Assembly (NCBI RefSeq): GCF_048270095.1
Contig: NZ_JBLWTL010000006.1
Location: 62,001 to 126,000 of the forward strand
DNA: 64,000 nucleotides
From: Maricaulis sp048270095
GTDB lineage: Bacteria > Pseudomonadota > Alphaproteobacteria > Caulobacterales > Maricaulaceae
Reading direction: 5' to 3'
Below are positions 9,286 to 18,155 of this stretch, piece after piece. Positions within the stretch are counted from its first letter, which is position 1. Every line of letters begins with the position of its first letter. A program made the translations under genes and the position numbers. The notes beneath the pieces were generated by a model. It was given only the letters and a program-made list of their open reading frames with translations, searched no databases and was not told the DNA's origin.

Positions 9286-9392
9286 ATCGATATCCCCGGA
9301 TTGTTCGGGATGAGACTAGACCGGTTTCAATCGGTGATGCGATGGTTTTCTCGCCCTGAATGGCCCTGATGCATTCATGATCACAAAAGCGA

Positions 9393-9974
9393 TCAGGTCT
9401 GGAGCGTCTTCAGCCGGACATCTCCCGGCGGCGCCTCATAGCCGCGAAAGGCCTCGAGCAGATCATCGATCCGGTCGGCGACCATCAGTGAGGCGCGATG
9501 ATCGGCCGCGAGGAAGCTCTGGTCGGCCATCTTGTCGAGAAAGGCGACGAGGTCATCATAATAGCCATGAACATTGAGCAGGCCGACGGGTTTGCGGTGC
9601 TGACCCAATTGGCCCCAGGTCCAGATCTCGAACAATTCCTCCATCGTCCCAATGCCGCCTGGCAGCGCGATGAAGGCGTCCGACAAATGCGCCATTTTTG
9701 CCTTGCGAGCATGCATGGACTGCACGACGTAGAGCCGGGTCAAATCGAGATGGGCGATTTCCTTGAGGGCGAGAAATTCGGGAATGACGCCAATCACCCG
9801 GCCACCAGCCTCAAGCGCGGCATCGGCAATTTCGCCCATCAGACCGACCTGGCCGCCGCCGTAGACGATATCAAGCCCTGCCCCGGCGAGCCGCGTTCCG
9901 ACTGCGCGAGCGGCCGTCACAAACGCCGGATCCCGGCCCGGATTGGAGCCACAATAGACGCAAATCGATTTCAT
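9393..9974 (-). CDS. LOG family protein (TIGR00730, cytokinin-riboside monophosphate phosphoribohydrolase type)
   Basis: A 193-residue Rossmann-fold protein of the LOG/lysine-decarboxylase-like family, which hydrolyses nucleoside 5'-monophosphates such as AMP or cytokinin ribotides to base and ribose phosphate. The N-terminal ICVYCGSNPG and the diagnostic LPGGIGTMEELFE motif are present. The ATG at 9974 has GGGGGA nine bases upstream, better placed than for the ATG at 9983. The gene stands alone between MAPEG and a divergent secreted protease gene. Confidence 0.92.
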   Translation of the reverse strand: MKSICVYCGSNPGRDPAFVTAARAVGTRLAGAGLDIVYGGGQVGLMGEIADAALEAGGRVIGVIPEFLALKEIAHLDLTRLYVVQSMHARKAKMAHLSDAFIALPGGIGTMEELFEIWTWGQLGQHRKPVGLLNVHGYYDDLVAFLDKMADQSFLAADHRASLMVADRIDDLLEAFRGYEAPPGDVRLKTLQT

Positions 9975-10041
9975 CGGATGCATTCCCCCTTGGCGGCACC
10001 CGTCACCCGGGTAATCTGTCCGGCAGGTTCGGAGTTTTGGT

Positions 10042-11142
10042 GTGTCGATCCATCACGCATTGCTGGTCATCGCAAGTTTCCTGAGCATTGGCAGCGCCGC
10101 AAGCGCCGCCGACCCGGTCGTCATACCCACCGTCATCTGCCGCGGCTATTTTCTGATACCGATCACGCTTGCGCCGCGCGAAGGTTATCCGGCCGACCGC
10201 ACACTCTGGTTCCTGCACGATACCGGCGCCTCGTCTTCCTATGTCGACCCTGACAGTATCGAGCGTGTCAGCGGCATCCGGCTCGGCGCGCGCGACCGCG
10301 CCAATATCCGCGACGCACAGGCAGGCCCCATCGCGATCAATCGCTTGCAGGCCCGCGTCGGCCAGCTCGATCATCTCGGCCGGGCGCTGGGTCACCCGAT
10401 CGACGGCATCCTCTCCTTTGGTGCGTTCAGCGATTACCTGCTGACGCTGGATTACGAGAATGGCGAGATGCGGCTGGAAGAAGGCCGGTTGCCGCCGCCC
10501 GATGGCGTGACGGTGTTCAGCGCGGACGGTCCTGACTATCGCCCCTGGATGGTGGTGGAATTTCCTGATCGCCGCCGCCGCATGCTGATTGACAGTGGTG
10601 CCGCCATGACCAGCCTCGCTGTGCGCCGGATCGATCTCTATGACACCTTCGAGCCGCCGCGTCCGACCGGCGCGTCGATGCGCCTGCGTGAAGTCGAGGA
10701 ACGGTCGGGCGCCCGGTCACGGCTGAATGCCCGCATCGGCCCCAACCATCTCATCACGCCGACCCTGCAATCCACGCCCGGCACCGAATTGATCGGCGGC
10801 GAAGTGATGCGCCATTTTACGTGGACCTTTGACCAGGCGACCGAACGCGTGCGCATGGTGCGCCACCACCCTGAGACCCCGATCACCTTCGAGCCGGACT
10901 ATGATCATGGCATGGTATTCGAGCCGCACCCGCAGGGTTATCGGGTCGGGTCGGTGATTGCCAACACACCCGCCAGTCGCGGCGGTATACAGGCGGGCGA
11001 TATCGTTACCGGGTTCAATGGAGCTTCGCTCGATGTGCGCGGCTGCGACGGCCGGCCGCCGGACAATACCCTGGTGGTTCGGCTGATCCGCAATGGCCAG
11101 CCGATGACCCTCACCCTGGTTCTGTTTGCCCTGGTCGAATAG
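10042..11142 (+). CDS. Secreted retropepsin-like aspartic protease with PDZ domain
   Basis: A 366-residue exported protein. The GTG start at 10042 has GGAG seven bases upstream and begins a signal peptide ending near ASA (about 22). Two aspartic-protease motifs are present in one chain: HDTGASSSYVD (about residue 58) and IDSGAAMTSL (about residue 181), as in proteins where two pepsin-like halves are fused. The C-terminal 80 residues form a PDZ domain (GYRVGSVIANTPASRGGIQAGD). It is probably a periplasmic protease or binding protein. The last 32 bases overlap the end of the convergent aldolase gene. Confidence 0.82.
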   Translation: MSIHHALLVIASFLSIGSAASAADPVVIPTVICRGYFLIPITLAPREGYPADRTLWFLHDTGASSSYVDPDSIERVSGIRLGARDRANIRDAQAGPIAINRLQARVGQLDHLGRALGHPIDGILSFGAFSDYLLTLDYENGEMRLEEGRLPPPDGVTVFSADGPDYRPWMVVEFPDRRRRMLIDSGAAMTSLAVRRIDLYDTFEPPRPTGASMRLREVEERSGARSRLNARIGPNHLITPTLQSTPGTELIGGEVMRHFTWTFDQATERVRMVRHHPETPITFEPDYDHGMVFEPHPQGYRVGSVIANTPASRGGIQAGDIVTGFNGASLDVRGCDGRPPDNTLVVRLIRNGQPMTLTLVLFALVE

Positions 11143-12226
11143 CGGCAGCGATATGGCCGGCGAGAACCGTGACGGCGTCAACCACACGGGCACCGGGGAG
11201 GCCGAGCAGATATTCGCCGACGGTGATTTCCAGCGCGCAAACCGGCCCGCCTTCCAGATCCCAGAAGCGATTTCCGAGCCAGACTCCGGTTTGCCGCGCC
11301 GCTTCGTCCCGAGCCCGTTCCGCGATTGGCGCATCACACGGCAGGCGCAGATGGAGCATGTTCACATGCGGCGGGTCGGGCGTGACGGCCACGCCCTCAA
11401 TCCCGGACAATGCCAGGGCCAGACCGCGGGCCCGTGCAACAAAAGCCGGCATCAGATCGATCCGCCGGTCGAGCAGTCGCAGCGCATCGGGCACCATTGG
11501 CACCGGCGAGACGATACGGCCCCCGAAGCGGGCCAGCCATAGCCGCGCCTCGGTGATGAAATCATCCTCGCCCGCCAGCACCGCACCGCCGAGGGCGCCA
11601 ATATCCTTGTAGAGCGAGACATAGACTGAGGCGAAGCCATCACAGATCTGCGCATAGGTCCGGTCGTCATAGAAGGGCCGGGTCGACCACAGGCGGGCCC
11701 CGTCCAGGTGCAGCGGCAAGTCGAGTGCCCGTGCGCGCGCCTTGACTGCCAGCAATTCGTCCCAGGCCGGCAGGGCACCCCCATTATGCCGTTGCGGCAG
11801 CTCAATGAAGGCGCAGGCGGAACCGGGCTGGAGGTCGGCGGCGGTGAGCGGATCGGCCCAATCGCCGATCAGGCTCGCATCAAGCCCATGGGCGTAGTGA
11901 TAGCCGCGCTCCTCATGCAATTCGAGATGCGAGGTCGGGTGAAGCTGGATGCTGCCCTGCCCGGCGCGAGCGGCGTGGATGCGCGCCGCAATCCCCTGGG
12001 CCATGGTGCCCGTGGGGCACCACATCGCCGCCGGTTTACCGAGCAGGTCAGCGGTTTTCGCTTCCAGCGCCGCGACCATCGGCCCGCCAAGATACATCTC
12101 GGACGCAAACCCTTCACGGTCCATGTAGTCGGCGACCGTGCGCAGGTGATCGGCCGGCGTCTCGGCGCCATGATGCGGAAAGCCCAGGCTGATATCGCAG
12201 CCGGCCCGGAGCTCGATATCGATCAT
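11111..12226 (-). CDS. Threonine aldolase-like PLP-dependent beta-eliminating lyase
   Basis: A 371-residue fold-type I PLP enzyme related to low-specificity L-threonine aldolase, which cleaves threonine or allo-threonine to glycine and acetaldehyde. Visible signatures are the substrate/PLP loop MWCPTGTMAQ, the LHLDGARLW segment holding the cofactor-stacking aspartate, and the Schiff-base lysine in SLYKDIGALGG. The first residues diverge from textbook threonine aldolases, so related beta-eliminating activity is possible. Its ATG overlaps the stop of the ArsC-like gene by four bases (ATGA), indicating an operon. Confidence 0.82.
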   Translation of the reverse strand: MIDIELRAGCDISLGFPHHGAETPADHLRTVADYMDREGFASEMYLGGPMVAALEAKTADLLGKPAAMWCPTGTMAQGIAARIHAARAGQGSIQLHPTSHLELHEERGYHYAHGLDASLIGDWADPLTAADLQPGSACAFIELPQRHNGGALPAWDELLAVKARARALDLPLHLDGARLWSTRPFYDDRTYAQICDGFASVYVSLYKDIGALGGAVLAGEDDFITEARLWLARFGGRIVSPVPMVPDALRLLDRRIDLMPAFVARARGLALALSGIEGVAVTPDPPHVNMLHLRLPCDAPIAERARDEAARQTGVWLGNRFWDLEGGPVCALEITVGEYLLGLPGARVVDAVTVLAGHIAAAIRPGQTEPG

Positions 12227-12576
12227 CCCGCTGCGCCCAGCACCGCCGCGCGCACGGCCGCTGTCCAGCCGACATACAAGGCGTCACCGCTTTCGATCAC
12301 CGGCCGTTTGACCAGGGTCGGGTTGGCAATCAGAAGTGCCGCCGGCTCGGCATCAGCGAGCTGTTGATCCTGCAGCGAAAGGCCGCGCCAAGTGGTCGAG
12401 CGGGTATTGAGTAACGCCTTGGCACCGGCCAGCTTTACCCAGAGCGGCACCAGCGCAACCAGATCGGCGTCGCTGCGAATATCGACGAAGCGGTGCTCAA
12501 GCCCGGCGGCCGAGATTTCTCTCAGCGCCAGCTTGCACGTGTCACAGTTTTTCAGGCCGTACAGGGTGAGTGTCAT
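12223..12576 (-). CDS. ArsC/Spx-family thioredoxin-fold protein (YffB-like)
   Basis: A 117-residue protein with the ArsC-like thioredoxin fold. The N-terminal LYGLKNCDTCKLALRE carries a CxxC motif where arsenate reductases have a single catalytic cysteine followed by further residues; YffB-type members look like this. The middle LWVKLAGAKALLNTRSTTWRGL and the C-terminal KRPVIE segment are family signatures. It is more likely a thiol or glutathione-dependent reductase than a true arsenate reductase, since no ars genes are near. The ATG at 12576 is chosen because the fold begins there. Confidence 0.85.
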   Translation of the reverse strand: MTLTLYGLKNCDTCKLALREISAAGLEHRFVDIRSDADLVALVPLWVKLAGAKALLNTRSTTWRGLSLQDQQLADAEPAALLIANPTLVKRPVIESGDALYVGWTAAVRAAVLGAAG

Positions 12577-12586
12577 GGCGGGGCTC

Positions 12587-13576
12587 TCATTCAATGGCAC
12601 CGGCATGCCCGGCATAGCCGCTAGCCTGCAAAATGCCGGCAGGATCCTCAAGTGCAATCAGCGCAGCCAGTGCCGCCGCCTTGTCGTCCGCCTGATCATA
12701 ATAGCCCTGCGCGATCTGCCGGCCGATCCAGTAGCCGGCCTCGAAATACCAGCCCTCCGGTGCCTGCCCATAATTGCCGACCCAATTGTGCAAGGCCGCA
12801 TTGGCCGATTCGTCAAACGACATACCGCCCTCGCCGAGCGCAAAGCCATCGTGCACACTGACCCGGTCCCGGGCAAATTGCGCCCAGAGCATGGCCTCAT
12901 TCTCCCGCGCCCAGCGATCCCGGTCGGCCCAGGGCAATTCCCCGGTCGTCTGCAGGGCGATGAAATCGGGCACGCCTTCCATCAACACAGCAAAGAGCAG
13001 CGGATCTGCCACAAGGGTATGGGGGTCAGGCTGATCCTGAAATGTGTGAACTGTCTCGTGCGCGAAGAACATGCGGAAAGCCGACCGGATATCCAACTCG
13101 CTGTCCTTGATCGCGCAGATCACTTCCAGACCGAGCACCTGTGCGCCGGGACCGGCCGTTCCACCGGAATTTCCAGCGCCAAACAGAACATGAATGTCCG
13201 GCAGTTCACGGTCAGGCAATAGCGCGCGGGTCGCGGCATAGATGCTGCGAAGCTCCGGCGTCATCGACTCGGCGATGGGCAGGCAGACATCAATCGCGCG
13301 GCGGTACTGCTCGCTGTGTTCAGCAATATAGCCGGCCAGATGCTCGGCGCTGCGGATCCGGTCGGGCGTAAAGATATCGACCGCCTGAGATGCGCCATCG
13401 AGATAGCCGGCCTGCAGCGCCTGTGCGGTGGGCTGTCCCTGTGCAGCGTCGAAAACGGCGATGAAGCGGTGGGCGTCGGCGCTATTGACCTGGACGGTCT
13501 CCGGGTCGGCGCCCTGCGCCAGTGCGCAGGCCGGTGCGAGAGCCAGTGTGCTGGCCGCAAGAATGATCTTGAACAT
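12587..13576 (-). CDS. Secreted HExxH metallopeptidase-like protein (DUF2268/GldB-like)
   Basis: A 329-residue exported protein. The ATG at 13576 begins a clear signal peptide (MFKIILAASTLALAPACALA). A zinc-binding motif HETVH lies at residues 173-177, in an AFRMFFAHETVHTFQ helix, with downstream acidic residues (MEGVPDFIA) that could supply the third ligand. This arrangement resembles DUF2268/GldB-type putative peptidases. No peptidase activity is proven for this subtype. Located ten bases upstream of the ArsC-like gene, so probably co-transcribed. Confidence 0.7.
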   Translation of the reverse strand: MFKIILAASTLALAPACALAQGADPETVQVNSADAHRFIAVFDAAQGQPTAQALQAGYLDGASQAVDIFTPDRIRSAEHLAGYIAEHSEQYRRAIDVCLPIAESMTPELRSIYAATRALLPDRELPDIHVLFGAGNSGGTAGPGAQVLGLEVICAIKDSELDIRSAFRMFFAHETVHTFQDQPDPHTLVADPLLFAVLMEGVPDFIALQTTGELPWADRDRWARENEAMLWAQFARDRVSVHDGFALGEGGMSFDESANAALHNWVGNYGQAPEGWYFEAGYWIGRQIAQGYYDQADDKAAALAALIALEDPAGILQASGYAGHAGAIE

Positions 13577-13690
13577 GGATTGTCGAGTCCTGGTGCAAAC
13601 GCTCCCCAGCGAATGACACCCGTCTATACGACCGCGCTGCATCGATCAGCGGGGAAAGACCGGGTGAGAGTCCCGGTGCAGACACACCCG

Positions 13691-14848
13691 CTATTCACTC
13701 ACCTCATCAAGGGCGCGTGCCGCGCCCAGCTCTGCCGCCCGCGCTTCGACCAGTTCGACGATATGCTCAACCATGTCTTCATTGCTGGTATTGTGGTCGG
13801 GCTTTCCCGAGACATACATCTTGCCGCGCCCGGCACCGCCGCCGGTGAAGCCGAGATCGGTCATCAGGGCCTCGCCCGGACCATTGACGACACAGCCGAT
13901 GATCGACAGCGAGATCGGTTCGGAAATATGCGCCAGGCGGGCTTCCAGGGTTTCCACTGTGCGGATGACATCAAAGCCCTGCCGCGCACAGGACGGGCAG
14001 GCGATGATATTGACGCCGCGCGTGCGCAGCCCCAGCGATTTGAGAATATCGAAGCCAACGCGAACCTCTTCCTCCGGCTCGGCGGAAAGCGAGACGCGGA
14101 TCGTATCGCCAATTCCGGCCCAGAGCAGGGAGCCGATCCCGATCGAGGATTTGACCGTGCCGATCCGCGTGCCACCGGCCTCGGTTACCCCGAGATGCAA
14201 GGGCGCGTCGGTGGCTTCGGAGAGCTGCTGGTAGGCCGCGACCGTCATGAAAGTGTCGGAGGATTTGACCGAGATCTTGTAGTCATGGAAATCGAGATCA
14301 TCGAGGATGCGCGCATGTTCCAGGGCGCTCTCGACCATCGCGTCGGGACAAGGTTCGCCGTATTTTTCCAGCAAATGCTTTTCCAGCGAGCCGGCATTGA
14401 CGCCAATACGGATGGCGCAGCCATGATCGCGCGCCGCCTGCACGACATCGCGCACCCGGTCCATCGAGCCGATATTGCCCGGATTGATGCGCAGACAGGC
14501 CGCCCCGGCCTTGGCCGCCTCGATGCCGCGCTTGTAGTGAAAATGGATATCCGCGATCAGCGGCACGCTCGACGCCTGGACAATGGTCTTGAGCGCAGCG
14601 GTCGAGGCCTCATCGGGACAGGAGACCCGTACGATATCGACCCCGGCTTCCTCGCAACGCCGGATCTGGCCAATCGTGGCGCTGGCATCAGAGGTCAGCG
14701 TATTGGTCATGGTCTGGACGCTGATCGGGGCATCGCCACCGATTTCCAGCTTGCCGATCCGGATCGTGCGGCTTTTGCGCCGCTCGATCATGCGCCAGGG
14801 GCGGACGGTACGAGGATCGTGGGCACGTTCGGGGATTATGGCAGACAT
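13691..14848 (-). CDS. ispG: 4-hydroxy-3-methylbut-2-enyl diphosphate synthase IspG
   Basis: IspG (GcpE) converts methylerythritol cyclodiphosphate to HMBPP in the MEP isoprenoid pathway, using a [4Fe-4S] cluster. The 385-residue protein shows the N-terminal TIM-barrel portion (APISVQTMTNT; LRINPGNIG) and the C-terminal cluster domain with CPSC (ACPSCARQG) and GCVVNGPGEA. The ATG at 14848 is chosen because residues before it have no family support. It follows the rodZ-like gene, an adjacency also known in E. coli. Confidence 0.97.
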   Translation of the reverse strand: MSAIIPERAHDPRTVRPWRMIERRKSRTIRIGKLEIGGDAPISVQTMTNTLTSDASATIGQIRRCEEAGVDIVRVSCPDEASTAALKTIVQASSVPLIADIHFHYKRGIEAAKAGAACLRINPGNIGSMDRVRDVVQAARDHGCAIRIGVNAGSLEKHLLEKYGEPCPDAMVESALEHARILDDLDFHDYKISVKSSDTFMTVAAYQQLSEATDAPLHLGVTEAGGTRIGTVKSSIGIGSLLWAGIGDTIRVSLSAEPEEEVRVGFDILKSLGLRTRGVNIIACPSCARQGFDVIRTVETLEARLAHISEPISLSIIGCVVNGPGEALMTDLGFTGGGAGRGKMYVSGKPDHNTSNEDMVEHIVELVEARAAELGAARALDEVSE

Positions 14849-14932
14849 GGCGGGCTCCGATAACGCGAGAGGCGTTAGCATGAGCGTGTGATATAGCGGG
14901 ATTGCGGCAGGCTTGCGAGCCAGTGACCGGAA

Positions 14933-15778
14933 TTATTCAGGGACGACTACAGCAGGCTCGGCCTGGGCCAGCGCGATATTCTCGACGGGAATTCCCGCCG
15001 CGCCAAGCGTACCAAGTTCGACACCGCCACGTTCCAGCAGAATCGCTCCGGCATCGGACGCCGAAAAGGTCAGCCCGTCCTCGCGTGCCTGGTAGACATC
15101 ACCGGCTGCCAGCGTACGCGAGTACAGGATCCGGCCCGAGGCGTCCTGGATTTCCAGCGTCGTCGGCGCCGTGGCGCGCAGCGTCAGCTGGTCGGTTTCG
15201 GCCGCATCGCCAAGCGGAACGCCGGTCCAGATCGTGCCGATATCGGCCGGGCGGCGGGCGGGTTGAAAATCAGCGCGGGCCCATTCCGGAGCGGCATCGG
15301 GCGGCGAAGGCATGTTGGCGATCACGCCGAATGATGGCGATTGCTCGGCATACCACCAGGCGACAGAAGCGACGCAAACCAGGATGAGAACTGCACCGAA
15401 GGCACCGCGCGGCAATTTGATCGGGTCGCGCGTCTTGGCCGAGGCCGAGGGCACGGCCCGGCCGGTCTCGGTGTCCACTTCACGCTTGAACTGCTCGACA
15501 ATGCCAACCGGTTCAATGGCCAGGAAATTGGCATAGGTCCGCAGATAGCCAATCGCATAGGCACGGGCCGGCAGGCCGCGTGTGTCCATGGTTTCAAGAG
15601 CTTCGAGGTAGTCTCGGCGTATCCGCGTACGGGCCGCTGCCAGATCGAGCGTCAGCCCGGCCTTGGTGCGCGCCTCGCGCAGCCGGTCACCCGCTGAATG
15701 CTGCACATAACTCGCGCCACTCTCCGAAAACACCGCATCTACTGGCACGAAACCCGCCATTCCTGTTTGACTCGACAT
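14933..15778 (-). CDS. rodZ: RodZ-like helix-turn-helix membrane protein
   Basis: A 281-residue protein with RodZ architecture. The N-terminal HTH_25 domain (AGDRLREARTKAGLTLDLAA through AIGYLRTYANFLAI) is followed by a basic linker, one transmembrane helix (FGAVLILVCVASVAWWY) and a C-terminal beta-rich DUF4115-like domain (TLEIQDASGRILYSRTL). In E. coli RodZ links MreB to the membrane and shapes the cell. The ATG at 15778 follows a GGGAGG stretch; longer in-frame starts run towards ptsP. The neighbouring ispG supports the RodZ assignment. Confidence 0.75.
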   Translation of the reverse strand: MSSQTGMAGFVPVDAVFSESGASYVQHSAGDRLREARTKAGLTLDLAAARTRIRRDYLEALETMDTRGLPARAYAIGYLRTYANFLAIEPVGIVEQFKREVDTETGRAVPSASAKTRDPIKLPRGAFGAVLILVCVASVAWWYAEQSPSFGVIANMPSPPDAAPEWARADFQPARRPADIGTIWTGVPLGDAAETDQLTLRATAPTTLEIQDASGRILYSRTLAAGDVYQAREDGLTFSASDAGAILLERGGVELGTLGAAGIPVENIALAQAEPAVVVPE

Positions 15779-15863
15779 ACCCTTAACCCCTCCCCCGTCC
15801 GGGGTAGAATGCTCACTCAGGGCAAGTGATTGGAGCTTCCCCACATCACTCTTAACCATAAGA

Positions 15864-18155
15864 TCAAATTCTGCGCCCGTTTTCAACAGCCTCGCCAGGT
15901 AATCCGGCTTCGGCACCGGCGTTCAGCAAGAGCGGTCTCAAGCTGTCGGCCGGACTATCCATACGGCTAGCAAGCCAGATGCCAAGCTTGTCGGCGTCGA
16001 GGCCGGAGATGAGTTTCTTGATCGGGCCGAGATTGGCGGCGGCCATGGAAAGACTTCGGTAACCAAGCCCTATCAGGACCGCAGCCTCCAGGGGCTTGGA
16101 AGCAATCTCACCACATACGGACACAGGAACATCATGTTTGGCGCAGGCATTGCGGATTTGCCGGAACAATCCGAGCGCTGCCGGAGAGAGCACATCGTAC
16201 CGATCCGAGACACGCGCATTTTGCCGGTCTGCGGCGAAGAAATATTGCATCAGATCATTGGCACCGACCGAAACGAAGTCGACCGCGTCGATCACGTGCT
16301 CGATGGCCCAGGCAATGCCGGGGGTTTCCAGCATCAGGCCGATCTTGACCTCGGACGGGAGCGGATGCCGGTTGTGCTCGGCATGCTGCAATTCGCGCTC
16401 AAGCATGGCGCGGGCCGCACGCATTTCCCACGGCGCGGAAATCATCGGGAACATCACATGCAGCGGCCGGCCAGCAGCGGCCTGGATCAGGGCGCGCAAC
16501 TGGTAGCGCAGCAGGCCCGGCCGATCGAGGCCCATCCGGATGGCGCGCCAGCCCAGCGCCGGATTGGGTTCGACCATTGAGGGCGCGAACGGCGCCACCT
16601 TGTCACCACCCAGATCGAGGGTGCGAAACACGACCGGTTTGCCATTGGCCGCGTCGAGCACGCTGCCATAGACGGCAGCCTGGGCGTCAAGCCTGGGCAG
16701 GGTGTCGGCGACCATGAACTGGAATTCAGTGCGGAACAGACCGACCCCGTCGGCGCCAGCCTGTTCGAGATGGCTCAGTTCGACCAGCAGGCCGGCATTG
16801 ATGTGCAGACCAACCCGTTGGCCATCCAGGGTCACCGACGGACCGCGCATCTCGGCATAGGAGAGACGCCGGATCGAGAGGACCTGCAAACGCTCGTCAT
16901 AGGCTTCGATCACATCGACAGGCGGGCGGATGTGCAGCACGCCAAATTCTGCGTCGAGGATGACCGGATCGCCATTCTCGGCGCGATCAAGCGCGCCTTC
17001 GAGGCGGCCGATCAGCGGAATACCGAGCGCCTTGGCAACAATCGCCGCGTGAGAGGAGGCCGACCCCTCTTCAAGCGCCACGCCGAGCAATTTGGTCCGG
17101 TCAAAATCGAGCAATTCGGCGGGGCCGATATTGCGGGCGATCAGGATGGCGTTGTCGGGCAGGGTGATCTGGGGTGCCGTATGGCCGTCGAGATGCCGCA
17201 ACAGGCGATTGGCCAGGTCCTCAAGGTCGTGCAAGCGCTCGCGGAAGGTCAGATCGGCGGCCTTCATCAACCGGGCCCGGTTCTCATTGCGGACCCGTTC
17301 AATCGCGGCTTCCGCCGTCAGGCCAAGCCGCACAGCCTCACGCAGACGCTCCAGCCAGCCGCGATCATGGGCGAACATGCGATAGGCCTGCAGAACATCG
17401 CGCGTCGGACCACCGAACGGCACCCGCCCGCTTTCAAGCATGTCGTCAATCGAGGAGCGCAAACCATCAATCGCCGTGTCGAGGCGTGCCTCTTCGCCTG
17501 CAGCATCCTCGGAGATCAGCCGGTCGGAGCCGACATGTGGCTCGAACAATACCGCCACGCCCTTCACCAGACCGCCGGAAAAAGCCCCGCCCTGCAGCCG
17601 CTCCGGCTTGGACTGGCGCACGTCGAGGCCGGCCATTTCCTCGGAATCGACGATATCGCCGGAAGCCACGATCTCGGCGAGCACCATGGCCACGGTCTGC
17701 AGCGAGTCGATCTCGTCCTCGCCGACCTGGCGCTCCACTGTCGACTGCGACGTCAACACACCAACCAGGCGGCCACCGCGCAGGATCGGCACGCCGACAA
17801 AAGTGTTGAAGGGTTCTTCGCCGGTCTCGGGCCGGTAGGAGAAGGCGGGGTGCGAACGGGCATCAAATGTCGCAAACGGGCGCGCCCGCCGCGCCACAAG
17901 GCCTACCAGGCCTTCACCGGGCTGCAGGCGGGTATGGTGGACAGCTTCAGCCTTCAGGCCGTGGGTGGCGCATAATTCGAGCGCGCTGGAACGCCGCGCC
18001 AGATAGATCGAACACACGTCCCAACCGGCCTCGTCGGCGATCAGCGTGGTGAGGTGATCGAGTCGATCCTGCGCATTCTCGCGTGTCGCCATCAGCTCGC
18101 GCATACGCCTGAGAAGGCGGCGAGGGTCACGGGTATTGGGCGTTTTCGCTTCCAT
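15864..18155 (-). CDS. ptsP: Phosphoenolpyruvate-protein phosphotransferase PtsP (EI-Ntr)
   Basis: PtsP autophosphorylates from PEP and feeds the nitrogen PTS (NPr/EIIA-Ntr), which regulates metabolism rather than sugar import. The 763-residue protein has an N-terminal GAF domain (about 20-165), the EI N-terminal domain starting GGAFSGGLVKG (about 190), the phospho-histidine loop GSASSHAAIVAKALG with His369, and the PEP-binding TIM barrel (GLFRTEFQFM; SVGANDLMQYFFAADR; VSVCGE). The ATG at 18155 shares one base with the lysC stop (TGATG), implying coupling. Confidence 0.96.
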   Translation of the reverse strand: MEAKTPNTRDPRRLLRRMRELMATRENAQDRLDHLTTLIADEAGWDVCSIYLARRSSALELCATHGLKAEAVHHTRLQPGEGLVGLVARRARPFATFDARSHPAFSYRPETGEEPFNTFVGVPILRGGRLVGVLTSQSTVERQVGEDEIDSLQTVAMVLAEIVASGDIVDSEEMAGLDVRQSKPERLQGGAFSGGLVKGVAVLFEPHVGSDRLISEDAAGEEARLDTAIDGLRSSIDDMLESGRVPFGGPTRDVLQAYRMFAHDRGWLERLREAVRLGLTAEAAIERVRNENRARLMKAADLTFRERLHDLEDLANRLLRHLDGHTAPQITLPDNAILIARNIGPAELLDFDRTKLLGVALEEGSASSHAAIVAKALGIPLIGRLEGALDRAENGDPVILDAEFGVLHIRPPVDVIEAYDERLQVLSIRRLSYAEMRGPSVTLDGQRVGLHINAGLLVELSHLEQAGADGVGLFRTEFQFMVADTLPRLDAQAAVYGSVLDAANGKPVVFRTLDLGGDKVAPFAPSMVEPNPALGWRAIRMGLDRPGLLRYQLRALIQAAAGRPLHVMFPMISAPWEMRAARAMLERELQHAEHNRHPLPSEVKIGLMLETPGIAWAIEHVIDAVDFVSVGANDLMQYFFAADRQNARVSDRYDVLSPAALGLFRQIRNACAKHDVPVSVCGEIASKPLEAAVLIGLGYRSLSMAAANLGPIKKLISGLDADKLGIWLASRMDSPADSLRPLLLNAGAEAGLPGEAVENGRRI

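Noticed and set aside
13620..13705. Sequence resembling part of a cobalamin riboswitch (GGGGAA, GGTGAGAGTCCCGG, CCCGC) on the plus strand
   Set aside because: No B12 box is visible, the typical GCCCCCGCNACTGT core is incomplete, and no plus-strand gene follows. On the minus strand it can be read as the weak ACCGGG/CCCGGT hairpin behind ispG.
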